A DNA stretch of 64,000 nt from Rhizobiales bacterium 64-17 (GTDB taxonomy: Bacteria; Pseudomonadota; Alphaproteobacteria; Rhizobiales; Xanthobacteraceae), in NCBI GenBank assembly GCA_001899285.1, contig MKWA01000010.1:62001-126000 (forward strand). Reading direction: 5' to 3'. Below the pieces are notes generated by a model, which was not told the origin of the DNA, did no database searches, and saw nothing but the letters and a program-made list of their open reading frames with translations. Position 1 is the stretch's first letter; each line of letters starts with the position of its first letter. The position numbers and the translations under genes were made by a program. This document shows positions 25,852 to 32,633 of this stretch, in pieces.

Positions 25852-26514
25852 TCAGCTATTCTTGGTTTGAAAAGCCCAAAGACGCTCACTCTGTGAGCTC
25901 GGCTGCTCCTCAGGAGTGGCAAAACGCATTTCTCGCTTATCGATATTGAGATGGCGGTGGAACAGAGACACATAATCAAAGTCTTTGGATAGATCCTCTG
26001 AGAAGCCCACGTCCCTTCGGGCGCCCAATTCAAGAACAGCGCCTCCTGTGGAAAGAACCGGCACGGTTGCCGCGCGCGGTTGCAACTCTCGAAATAACAA
26101 GAACTCGTCCACGACTCCACCCATGCCGCCTATGAACACGGCGGCATGGAATTTATTTTCGCGAAACATCTTCTCGCGCATATGCGCGAGGCTCTTTTCG
26201 CGGTCGCCATCTATAATGTCTGTAAGGTTGAGGTTGTGAAACCGCTTGTTCTCCTCTGGAAAGTCCTCCTCGAACAGCCTACTTTGGTAGAGCTTAACCC
26301 ACTTCCCATAGTCCACGCCCATACTCTCGGATACGACGAGTACCATGGGGGTTATGGCTGGATGACCGCCCCATACCAATGGGCGGCGTCCTAGCGTGAC
26401 ATATACGAGCGCAGTTACGGCGGCGGTTATGGCGACCGTGTCAGCGGATTTCGCGAATGCGGGTGCCCTTTTGGAATCGGGCACGCTGGCTGAAAGGAAA
26501 ATGGCGTCACTCAA
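25852..26514 (-). CDS. SLOG (STALD-type) domain protein associated with TIR
   Basis: About 220 residues. The pattern DAIFLSASVPD (residues 3-13), RPLVWGGHPAITPMV (44-58) and FIGGMGGVVDEFLLF (127-141) is that of the STALD branch of the SLOG/Rossmannoid superfamily, whose members accompany SIR2 or TIR proteins. In Thoeris ThsA a SLOG domain senses the cyclic ADP-ribose isomer made by ThsB. Here it stands alone with no SIR2 or macro domain. I prefer the TTG at 26512-26514, which overlaps the TIR gene stop as TTGA and has GGGAG at suitable distance; an upstream TTG at 26544 would lengthen it by 10 residues. Confidence 0.8.
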   Translation of the reverse strand: MSDAIFLSASVPDSKRAPAFAKSADTVAITAAVTALVYVTLGRRPLVWGGHPAITPMVLVVSESMGVDYGKWVKLYQSRLFEEDFPEENKRFHNLNLTDIIDGDREKSLAHMREKMFRENKFHAAVFIGGMGGVVDEFLLFRELQPRAATVPVLSTGGAVLELGARRDVGFSEDLSKDFDYVSLFHRHLNIDKREMRFATPEEQPSSQSERLWAFQTKNS

Positions 26515-27677
26515 GGCTTGTGCTCCCACGCCGCCAGCACCCAACTAGCTTCCGCTGACTTGATCGCACGAACTACGTCGATGTTATCATCTAACCACTT
26601 GAGATGCTCCGCCCACGCATTCGACACCCCAACGTGATCATACACAAGGATTGCCACGTCCTTGTACTGGGCGCGCCTCGCTTTCACGGCCACGTCGTTT
26701 AGCAGTTCGGCTGTTGGGATGCCCACAATTGGATATGCCCAAACCTGCCGCTTATCTTCAAGAAGTATCGACACTGCACGATGAGAGCCAATGCCAGAGA
26801 TTGACGCGCCGATGCGCTCAGCATCTGCCCGAAGTCTTCCTGTGATCGACATATACCGCGATGCAATGCTTTTGCTTCGAAGTCGTTCAACGAGGACGAT
26901 AATGTTATCGATCGTAGTCGCTACAATAGGGCCGTCCGGGCCACTAAGATCAGCAGCATCTAGGTAGACTGTCTCGGCGAGAGCAGTGAACCTGCTTGGC
27001 GTGTGACCGGGCCAGACCACACGCAGAATGTGAATCTCCTTTGCACGCGCGCGACCGAGTTCCTGAGTAGTCCACTTGCTGTTGAAATAGTTTGGCGTGT
27101 CGAGCATGACTACGACATCGGAGTCACACAACCGATGAAAGAGCACTTCTTGAAATGGCTCCCCAGGTCTGATGTCATGGGTGTCTAAGAATACGTCAAA
27201 GCCGCGTCCTGATAAGTTGTCGTGCAACTGTATCGCAGCAGCGCGCGATTCAGTGCGGCGATAGCTTACAAAAACGCGACGTTGCTTTCTAAGCAGTCCT
27301 ACAATCTCCAGCAATGCCGCAGCTAGTTCGTTCATTGCGGGATCATCATAGCGCCTGCGTAGACCGTTTGAGGATTGAAGGCATTCTGGAACATCGGTGA
27401 CGAAAGAGCCTTCGGGCCCAACACTGGGAATGATTGGCAGGCTCGCGCCAACAAGGTCTTTGACTTCCTCGACATCCTTGCTGGCGTCGCCGCCAAAATA
27501 AGTCGCAGCGAAAGCTGCTCGAAGATCGCGCGAAGCAACGGTTGACGCATCATGAATCAGGACGTCGTCGTCGATTTTAAGGCCGAAGTCCGCCAGCATC
27601 TCGGCGATAGTTTGGGTAATGCGACTGCGCTCTGCCGAGGTCGCATTACCAAGTATGGCAAGTTCGTAAAGACTCAA
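26511..27677 (-). CDS. TIR-domain protein with unknown N- and C-terminal domains
   Basis: 388 residues. The first 130 residues (YELAILGNATSAERSRITQ onward) form a domain I cannot name. The TIR domain spans about 133-265: RRVFVSYRRTESRAAAIQLH, FDVFLDTHDIRPGEPFQE, DSDVVVMLDTPNYFNSKWTTQELGRA. E206 in the TTQEL helix is the expected catalytic Glu of NAD-cleaving TIRs. A C-terminal domain (about 290-388) has alternating strands and helices. The TTG start at 27675-27677 has GAGG five bases before it. It is coupled downstream to the SLOG gene and lies 33 bases after the ThsB-like gene, so the four genes form one likely operon. It could make a nucleotide signal for the SLOG partner or be a second NADase. 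Confidence 0.85.
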   Translation of the reverse strand: MSLYELAILGNATSAERSRITQTIAEMLADFGLKIDDDVLIHDASTVASRDLRAAFAATYFGGDASKDVEEVKDLVGASLPIIPSVGPEGSFVTDVPECLQSSNGLRRRYDDPAMNELAAALLEIVGLLRKQRRVFVSYRRTESRAAAIQLHDNLSGRGFDVFLDTHDIRPGEPFQEVLFHRLCDSDVVVMLDTPNYFNSKWTTQELGRARAKEIHILRVVWPGHTPSRFTALAETVYLDAADLSGPDGPIVATTIDNIIVLVERLRSKSIASRYMSITGRLRADAERIGASISGIGSHRAVSILLEDKRQVWAYPIVGIPTAELLNDVAVKARRAQYKDVAILVYDHVGVSNAWAEHLKWLDDNIDVVRAIKSAEASWVLAAWEHKP

Positions 27678-27710
27678 GGTAACCTCGACGCAAAGTAACT
27701 CGGCAGCAGC

Positions 27711-28172
27711 TTAGCGCGGTTTTCTTTTTGCGTTCGCTACAAGCGTCTCGATGTTGTTGCTGATGCTTGCGTACACAGTTTTGCTGTCAGCACCCGGCGG
27801 ATCATATGGAGTGATCAGGTCGCTGAACGGGCTATTCCCACGAGCCGATGTTTTCTGAGTGCCGAGGTCTTTGAGACCATGAATTCGAATGCCCATGACC
27901 CCTAGCCCATCCGCCCAAGCCTTCTTGATCTCGTATTGGACCCAGGGGCGCTTTGAGGTGTTCGTTCCAATGAGAACAACGAGGCAGTCCTTGCCCTTCA
28001 TCTCAGCCGCGATCCAATTCTCAACGGCCTTGTCGCCTTTCTTCTTCACTTCCTCCCAATTTTGGCCCGAAAGCATCTGCTGGCCCTCGACAACACCCAT
28101 GTTGACGACCTGCTGTACGCGTGACGCGTCTTCGTCGTAGTAAAAGCTGTAGTAGACCTTCTTCTTCGCCAT
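27711..28172 (-). CDS. ThsB-like TIR domain protein (Thoeris-type sensor/cyclase)
   Basis: 153 residues from the ATG at 28170-28172, which follows GAGGGGGTG; the longer frame to 28316 has no supporting site. The whole protein is a MTH538/ThsB-type TIR fold: KVYYSFYYDEDASRVQQV, GDKAVENWIAAEMKGKDCLVVLIG, and TSKRPWVQYEIKKAWADG with the expected catalytic Glu at E81. ThsB proteins recognise phage infection and convert NAD to a cyclic ADP-ribose isomer. It is the first gene of the cluster. No ThsA with SIR2 is present in the window, so the effector must differ or lie elsewhere. Confidence 0.88.
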   Translation of the reverse strand: MAKKKVYYSFYYDEDASRVQQVVNMGVVEGQQMLSGQNWEEVKKKGDKAVENWIAAEMKGKDCLVVLIGTNTSKRPWVQYEIKKAWADGLGVMGIRIHGLKDLGTQKTSARGNSPFSDLITPYDPPGADSKTVYASISNNIETLVANAKRKPR

Positions 28173-28359
28173 TGAGCACCCCCTCGAAGTTGTTTCTTCA
28201 GACCCGCAACGATTGTTCAATGCACTCGCATCTCTCACGGCATTAAATATGACTGGGTACCATGTGACAGTCATGTGCCATGTAGAAAATTGTACCGAAT
28301 GGCACACGTTACGCAAAAATTCGCATAACTCACTGAAACTACTACGGGATACTGTGGGC

Positions 28360-28571
28360 TGATGCCAAAGGCGCGCAGATCGGCGCGGAATTTTGTGAGA
28401 ACGCCGACGGTCAGATGCGCGAGCGGCCGCCTGGCGATGCCCTGGTCAAAATACCGAAAGGCGTGGCTGGTTCGCGTGCTTGGCGGCGTGCCAGTCCGGA
28501 TCGCGACAGATGTAATTGCGGACATAGCCCTGGTAGGTCTGGAAATTGCGGCGCGTCATGCGCTCGCGCCG
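28360..28571 (-). pseudogene. N-terminal fragment of a tyrosine integrase, frameshifted
   Basis: On the minus strand one frame gives RMTRRNFQTYQGYVRNYIC and then DPDWHAAKHANQPRLSVF before a stop. Reading continues in another frame as FDQGIARRPLAHLTVGVLTK and FRADLRAFGIS. This is the core-binding (SAM-like) domain of a phage-type integrase, broken by one frameshift, ending where the next conserved segment should begin. Its 5' end abuts the int1-like remnant at 28,579. Together with the fragment at 24,508-24,675 it suggests one integrase whose middle was lost or replaced by the TIR/SLOG cluster. Confidence 0.5.
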
Positions 28572-28578
28572 CTGCAGG

Positions 28579-28650
28579 GATTGGGCCTCGTATTGCAATC
28601 AGACTTAGGGAGTCGATAATCAGGGTCAGGTGACACCTACTAGAGATTAA
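28579..28650 (+). pseudogene. 3'-terminal remnant of an int1-like P4 integrase
   Basis: 24 codons align without gaps to the last 24 codons of int1 (24,239-24,310): DWASY-N-T then GxVxPxR before the stop. The first 16 bases are identical; the rest differ at about two of five bases and include an in-frame TAG. It marks where the original int 3' end was displaced, so the segment 24,255-28,578 is most simply read as a later insertion at the int 3' end. Confidence 0.6.
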
Positions 28651-28655
28651 TCGGC

Positions 28656-29132
28656 ATGGCTCACCCGCCTAAACATTCGATTTCAAAAGCTCCTCCTCAA
28701 TCACCCGAAACGACAAGAACCTCCAGGCAGCTATCTAAGCGCGACCAAGTCGAGCTATCGCGGCTTATCGGCAAATACGGTCGAAGTGCCGTAGTAGAAG
28801 CCGCAAAAATGAGCCCTCTCCCCGCGAGGCGCGGTCGGCGACGCGGCGAAGATCCAGACTTCGGCCCCACAAGTATTGCCACGTTTGTTGAGATGGCCTC
28901 GAAAAGACATAGAGCCGCCGGCAGTTCAAAGCCTATCGAGGAGGCCTGGCACGATCTTTACACCGTATCGGTGGATAGCAAGAAACAACAGGAGCCCGGA
29001 CACTACCAACGCTGGCTGACAACAATGAAAAGGAAACGCAGCACCGTCCGGAAAATAGTCTCTACCGAGCTTCAAGTCGCAAGAGATTCCGCCAAACATC
29101 TGAGTGGGCGGCTGTCACGCAATAAAAAATAG
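28656..29132 (+). CDS. Hypothetical basic protein
   Basis: 158 residues, strongly basic, with a disordered N-terminus and probable helices at about 27-50 (SKRDQVELSRLIGKYGRSAVVEAA, helix-turn-helix-like spacing) and 115-150. No named family is recognised. It begins 5 bases after the integrase remnant, as a short frame also begins 5 bases after int1, so it probably followed the original integrase gene. It may be a DNA-binding accessory of the AlpA/Rep module downstream; this rests on position and charge only. Confidence 0.55.
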   Translation: MAHPPKHSISKAPPQSPETTRTSRQLSKRDQVELSRLIGKYGRSAVVEAAKMSPLPARRGRRRGEDPDFGPTSIATFVEMASKRHRAAGSSKPIEEAWHDLYTVSVDSKKQQEPGHYQRWLTTMKRKRSTVRKIVSTELQVARDSAKHLSGRLSRNKK

Positions 29133-29135
29133 GAC

Positions 29136-29161
29136 GCGATTAATTCCCGGGAATTAATCGC
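29136..29161. repeat. 26-bp perfect palindrome before the AlpA genes
   Basis: Each 13-base half reads GCGATTAATTCCC on its own strand, meeting at CCCGGG. It begins 3 bases after the stop of the 158-residue protein and ends 80 bases before the first AlpA gene. Possible roles are an operator for AlpA, a replication origin element for the Rep protein, or a terminator (no U-run is present). Confidence 0.7.
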
Positions 29162-29240
29162 ACTCTGTCCCACCAAAGCTTTTTCCGCCAAGTGTAGCGA
29201 CGATCAGCGCTGAACAGCGCCAGATACGGAGCTACCTGAG

Positions 29241-29438
29241 ATGCAGTTTCTCCACACGATTGTCCGTCTCGCCGACCTCCCGAAATATTGCGGCTTGAGG
29301 CGGACGCAGATTGAGAAATTGATCGCTGAAGCACGTTTTCCGCGCCCGGTTAAGCTCAGTGCGCGTCGTATCGGCTGGATCGAGGCCGAATTGATCGAGT
29401 GGCAGCAGCAGCGAATTGCGAACCGCGATCAGCCCTGA
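29241..29438 (+). CDS. AlpA-family excisionase/regulator, first copy
   Basis: 65 residues with the AlpA helix-turn-helix: VRLADLPKYCGLRRTQIEKLIA, then the wing FPRPVKLSARRIGWIEAELIEWQQQR, where the conserved GW..E.E...W is clear. AlpA proteins activate integrase genes or serve as recombination directionality factors in P4-like elements. It is followed after 31 bases by a second copy of the same family. It is probably the excision switch of island 1. Confidence 0.85.
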   Translation: MQFLHTIVRLADLPKYCGLRRTQIEKLIAEARFPRPVKLSARRIGWIEAELIEWQQQRIANRDQP

Positions 29439-29469
29439 CCTTCACCAATCTACTCAATAGGACATAATC

Positions 29470-29679
29470 ATGATGCGCCCTCACAAGATCATCCATCTTG
29501 CCGAAATTCAGAGCTACACCGGATTGCGGTCCCACCAGATTCGCGAATTGATCAAGTATCGCGAATTTCCTTACCCGCTGAAGCTTGGCGAGGGGCAGGT
29601 TGGGTGGCTCGAAAGTGACATTTCTGACTGGCAGGCAAACCTCATCGAGCGCCGCGAATGGAATTCGCATTGGCTCTAA
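29470..29679 (+). CDS. AlpA-family excisionase/regulator, second copy
   Basis: 69 residues: IIHLAEIQSYTGLRSHQIRELI and FPYPLKLGEGQVGWLESDISDW match AlpA. The identity to the preceding copy is moderate, so this is an old duplication or two different binding specificities. The start codon may be either of the two consecutive ATGs (29470/29473). Its 3' end lies just before the Rep-like gene, which suggests an operon. Confidence 0.83.
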   Translation: MMRPHKIIHLAEIQSYTGLRSHQIRELIKYREFPYPLKLGEGQVGWLESDISDWQANLIERREWNSHWL

Positions 29680-29693
29680 TCGAGAATTTCCCG

Positions 29694-30560
29694 ATGAACA
29701 TCACTGCGGAGAACGCCGCGTCACTGCTTGAAGATGTTGAAGTACGCGCAAGTCTGGATACGGTGGAAATTTTCTATCACAGGCCGCCGAAGGGAGTGCG
29801 AATTCGCCTGCAGGCGGCCCAAGGAAGGCGGATAGCGCTTAAAGATTGCCGCGACAAAACTGGAATGCGGCAAGGTGTTCGTATTGTCCTAAACCGACCA
29901 ACAAAGGCAGCACTTGAGGAGGTCGGCGCAGTCTTGCGGGATTTTCCTTCGGGATGCATCCGCCGGTGCGACTTGGCTTTCGATTTCCATTCGGCGCCCG
30001 ATGTCTCGGAGAAGTTGGCAACATTGATCGATGAGCACCTGATTCTGAAATGGCGCGCACGCCGGGCTATCAAGGTCCGTATTGACACGACGACTTACTG
30101 GGCCATGAAATGTCGTGGTCGGAACGTGGCGCAATATCGCAAGAAGGATGATGTCCTTCGTGTCGAGCTTCGCTTTCTCAATGCTGCCTCGGTCAAACGC
30201 GCTGGGCTCGCCGATCCCTCTCTGCTTGCGGCTCTCAACCCTGCAATTCTGGCAGATCGGAATTTTCGGCTTCGGATTCTTAAGCAGGCTTGGGTCGAAA
30301 AATGTGTCCGCCGCGCTGTCAATCGGGACCGGATCAACCACCTCAATAAGCGTCTTATTTCCAACGCAGCACGCGGCCGAACTCATCCGATTCATGATCG
30401 ATATCGCGCGCGAATTCCTGTTCGGATCAGGCACCTTCTCTCGAAAATCGATATGCAGAATTTCGTCACGACAAAAACTGTACGTTTTACCGACATTGTC
30501 CCGCTGTCAGTGTTGCGCATTCCGGTTTCGCTCGCTTGGCCTAAGCAGCCCAGGCCGTAA
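29694..30560 (+). CDS. Probable replication initiator, rolling-circle Rep/phage G2P-like
   Basis: 288 residues from ATG 29694 (an ATG at 29658 would overlap the AlpA gene). Segments CIRRCDLAFDFHSAP (about residue 93) and DVLRVELRFLNAASVKRAG (about 155) resemble the RxDLAxDF and RxExR blocks of Rep_trans and filamentous-phage gpII-type nickases. The C-terminal 100 residues are basic and end without a known domain. A catalytic Tyr cannot be pinned down by eye. Position after two AlpA genes fits a replication module of an integrative element. An alternative is an uncharacterised satellite protein. Confidence 0.5.
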   Translation: MNITAENAASLLEDVEVRASLDTVEIFYHRPPKGVRIRLQAAQGRRIALKDCRDKTGMRQGVRIVLNRPTKAALEEVGAVLRDFPSGCIRRCDLAFDFHSAPDVSEKLATLIDEHLILKWRARRAIKVRIDTTTYWAMKCRGRNVAQYRKKDDVLRVELRFLNAASVKRAGLADPSLLAALNPAILADRNFRLRILKQAWVEKCVRRAVNRDRINHLNKRLISNAARGRTHPIHDRYRARIPVRIRHLLSKIDMQNFVTTKTVRFTDIVPLSVLRIPVSLAWPKQPRP

Positions 30561-31158
30561 TAAGTACCTCAGACCCCTCACCCCTAACGAAAAAGCTAGC
30601 CATATCAGAGGCTCGGGCTAGCAAAAGGCAAGGAAGTGCACGACGCTCACGTCCATGCGTCGAGACTGATAGCAGCGCCAGCCTGAGTTATGTCGGACAT
30701 GAATCTGCACGTTGGTCAGCTATGTCTCTCAGAGTGCCTTGACCAACCTCGATGTCGTACCCATCGAGACGCAACCGAGCTACGTCACCGAATACGTCAG
30801 GGCAGTCGGCATAACTACGCCGACGTGGTGTTTTGCCGAAATCCCGGTCTGAGCTCTGACGTGCCGGATTCTCTCTACCTCAAACACCCGCTTTTCCGAT
30901 CAGGAAGAGTCGGGGGGTTCTATAGCCCCTAAAGGGGGTCCGAGCACGATCAGGCCCCGGGACGAACTCAACGAGTCATCCAAAGCCCAAGGAAGCCCGT
31001 AGAGCAGTTTTCTGGACGGGAGCACCCCCTACCAGCCTACAGGCTCTGAATTTGCTCTCTGGGCTTCTAAACTGCGCCTCGCAAATCCTGGGCCACCACA
31101 ATGGCGACTAAAGGGCATCAATGAGCTAGCGGATACCCGAATCTATAACCGCCCCGGC
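30561..31158. other. Intergenic region with a short hairpin
   Basis: There is no convincing coding frame. GCCCCTAAAGGGGGTC near 30,927-30,942 can form a short G+C-rich hairpin. The rest shows no repeats or RNA gene I can identify. Confidence 0.5.
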
Positions 31159-31389
31159 TTATTTCCCGCGAGGTCCACGTTTATGCGGGACAAGGAAAAC
31201 TGACGGGTCGACCCCAAGAACATCAGCAATTTTCCCGAGTATTTCCAAGCCGACATAAGTTGCGCCCGTCTCCAATTTACTGATGTACGTGCGATCCACG
31301 TCAGCTTCGTAAGCCAACTCCTCCTGGGAAAGGCCCTTTTCGTGCCGAAACCGGCGCAAATTTGCGGCGTAGACCTGCCTTAAATCCAT
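31159..31389 (-). CDS. XRE-family helix-turn-helix regulator
   Basis: 76 residues: ANLRRFRHEKGLSQEELAYEADVDRTYISKLETGATYVGLEILGKIADVLGVDPSVFL is a complete Cro/C1-type domain, with a short basic tail. The same layout (LSQEELA..DRTYIS..E.G) occurs in the R-M controller at 48,003-48,245, but the proteins are only distantly alike. It stands alone, so it may repress the divergent small membrane genes or act on the island's own promoters. Confidence 0.88.
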   Translation of the reverse strand: MDLRQVYAANLRRFRHEKGLSQEELAYEADVDRTYISKLETGATYVGLEILGKIADVLGVDPSVFLVPHKRGPRGK

Positions 31390-31493
31390 AGGCCGAATGG
31401 ATCGGCCTGTCGCTTTACAACCAACCGCTTTAAATCGACAAAACGGCGAGCTATAAATCGTCCGTCTGTAACCTGAGCGGTGGGCTCCTCACG

Positions 31494-31661
31494 ATGTTTT
31501 CTGGAAGATGGACAATCTTTGCGCCGCTTATAGTGGTTGCGCTGACACTCAAGTTACTTGGCTACTCATATGACGATATAGGTGCTGTTTTATGCGGCAC
31601 CATTGCAACAATCGCCCTCGGCATCGCTTGGATGTATTACCCCAGAAAACGAAGATTCTGA
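31494..31661 (+). CDS. Small membrane protein (55 residues)
   Basis: 55 residues, ATG at 31494 to TGA at 31661: MFSGRWTIFAPLIVVALTLK begins a first membrane helix, and AVLCGTIATIALGIAWMYY is a second, followed by the basic end PRKRRF. The positive-inside tail suggests an inner-membrane protein with two helices. No family is recognised. It is 23 bases before another small membrane protein gene, so the two may be a pair. Confidence 0.45.
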   Translation: MFSGRWTIFAPLIVVALTLKLLGYSYDDIGAVLCGTIATIALGIAWMYYPRKRRF

Positions 31662-31684
31662 CCGGTCATAGCGGATGCAACGCC

Positions 31685-31966
31685 ATGAAGCGTGGATTCC
31701 TGTTTGGTCTAAGCTGGTTTTTGTTTGCCTCGGTATTGATGTTTTTTAGTGAGGCCTTAAAGGGGGCAACACCCGCACCTTGGTGGGTCTGGATTATTGC
31801 AGCACTCATTGTGGGCGCTATAGGGATCAAAGTTATACGGCGGGCAAAACAGGCCCCGCCTCATGCGTCTCGTTTACAAGCAGTGATGGGTTGGCTGGCT
31901 GGCTTTTGCAGCATCAATGTAGCGGTACTAGTACTTGCTGCGGGCATAGCGATATACCTGCACTAG
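31685..31966 (+). CDS. Small membrane protein (93 residues)
   Basis: 93 residues from ATG 31685 with three hydrophobic helices (about 5-22, 30-50, 66-90): FLFGLSWFLFASVLMFFSE, WWVWIIAALIVGAIGIKVI, and a last helix with INVAVLVLAAGIAIYL. A basic loop (RRAKQAPPHASR) lies between the second and third. The longer frame to 31592 overlaps the preceding 55-residue gene and is not preferred. The function is unknown; the location in an island accessory region is the only context. Confidence 0.5.
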   Translation: MKRGFLFGLSWFLFASVLMFFSEALKGATPAPWWVWIIAALIVGAIGIKVIRRAKQAPPHASRLQAVMGWLAGFCSINVAVLVLAAGIAIYLH

Positions 31967-32119
31967 CCTGCAAAGGTTTCAGTGTGGGCGGGCTTCATGC
32001 AGCCAAAGCGCCGCCGATAGACTAGGATCGCCGCGTCATACTTGGTGAATTTGCTACCTAAGGCCGCGCTTCTCGATTGAACTAACATAGATTGCGGCTG
32101 CCGATTAATCGCCGACCGC

Positions 32120-32617
32120 TTACTCAACTAGGGAAAAAGCTATAGTTCTGGAAAAGGCAGGACCCGCCTCCGAGTTGAATTCAATTTGGATAAGTGTCAC
32201 CCCGCTTACGCCGTTAATACAGAGATTTGGCACAGCCGGAGAGGTGATGATCGGTGTCGGAATAAATTCAGCTGAGAAATTTTCAGATTTGATTTTACCG
32301 TTTGCAAGTGTTTTACGGATTCGAGCTCGATACGTCTTCGACAGCTTCGACCTGTCGGTGATTGTATAATGATTGAAAGCAAAGCAATAGCCTTGAGATT
32401 GCGTTGGTAGCCGCAAATTGCCATCGCCTTGGATCAAGACAAATATTGCCCCCCGTCGAATGTCAAAATCGTTCGCCGTATCTTCGATGAAGAAGAGAGA
32501 GCCGTAGGGAGTTTGATGCATCGCTTCTAATGGCGAAAACTTCCCTCCGAGTCCCGCTGCACAGGCCTGTGAGGCGCCAAGCGTCAAAACGGTGAGTAGG
32601 GTTATAATGCGCAACAT
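32120..32617 (-). CDS. Secreted/periplasmic protein of unknown function
   Basis: 165 residues from ATG 32615-32617. The signal peptide LRIITLLTVLTLGASQACA is followed by a beta-rich domain without recognised motifs (two Cys at CFAFNHYTITD and LCINGVSG could form a disulfide). It lies 16 bases after the coiled-coil membrane protein gene and on the same strand, so it is likely the third gene of the metallophosphoesterase operon and may act in the periplasm with it. Confidence 0.6.
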   Translation of the reverse strand: MLRIITLLTVLTLGASQACAAGLGGKFSPLEAMHQTPYGSLFFIEDTANDFDIRRGAIFVLIQGDGNLRLPTQSQGYCFAFNHYTITDRSKLSKTYRARIRKTLANGKIKSENFSAEFIPTPIITSPAVPNLCINGVSGVTLIQIEFNSEAGPAFSRTIAFSLVE

Positions 32618-32633
32618 TGTCTGTAGACCGCCT

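Noticed and set aside
25852-28172. Classical Thoeris (ThsA/ThsB)
   Set aside because: ThsB-like TIR and SLOG are present, but no SIR2 or transmembrane-macro ThsA can be found in the window, so a plain Thoeris label would be too strong.
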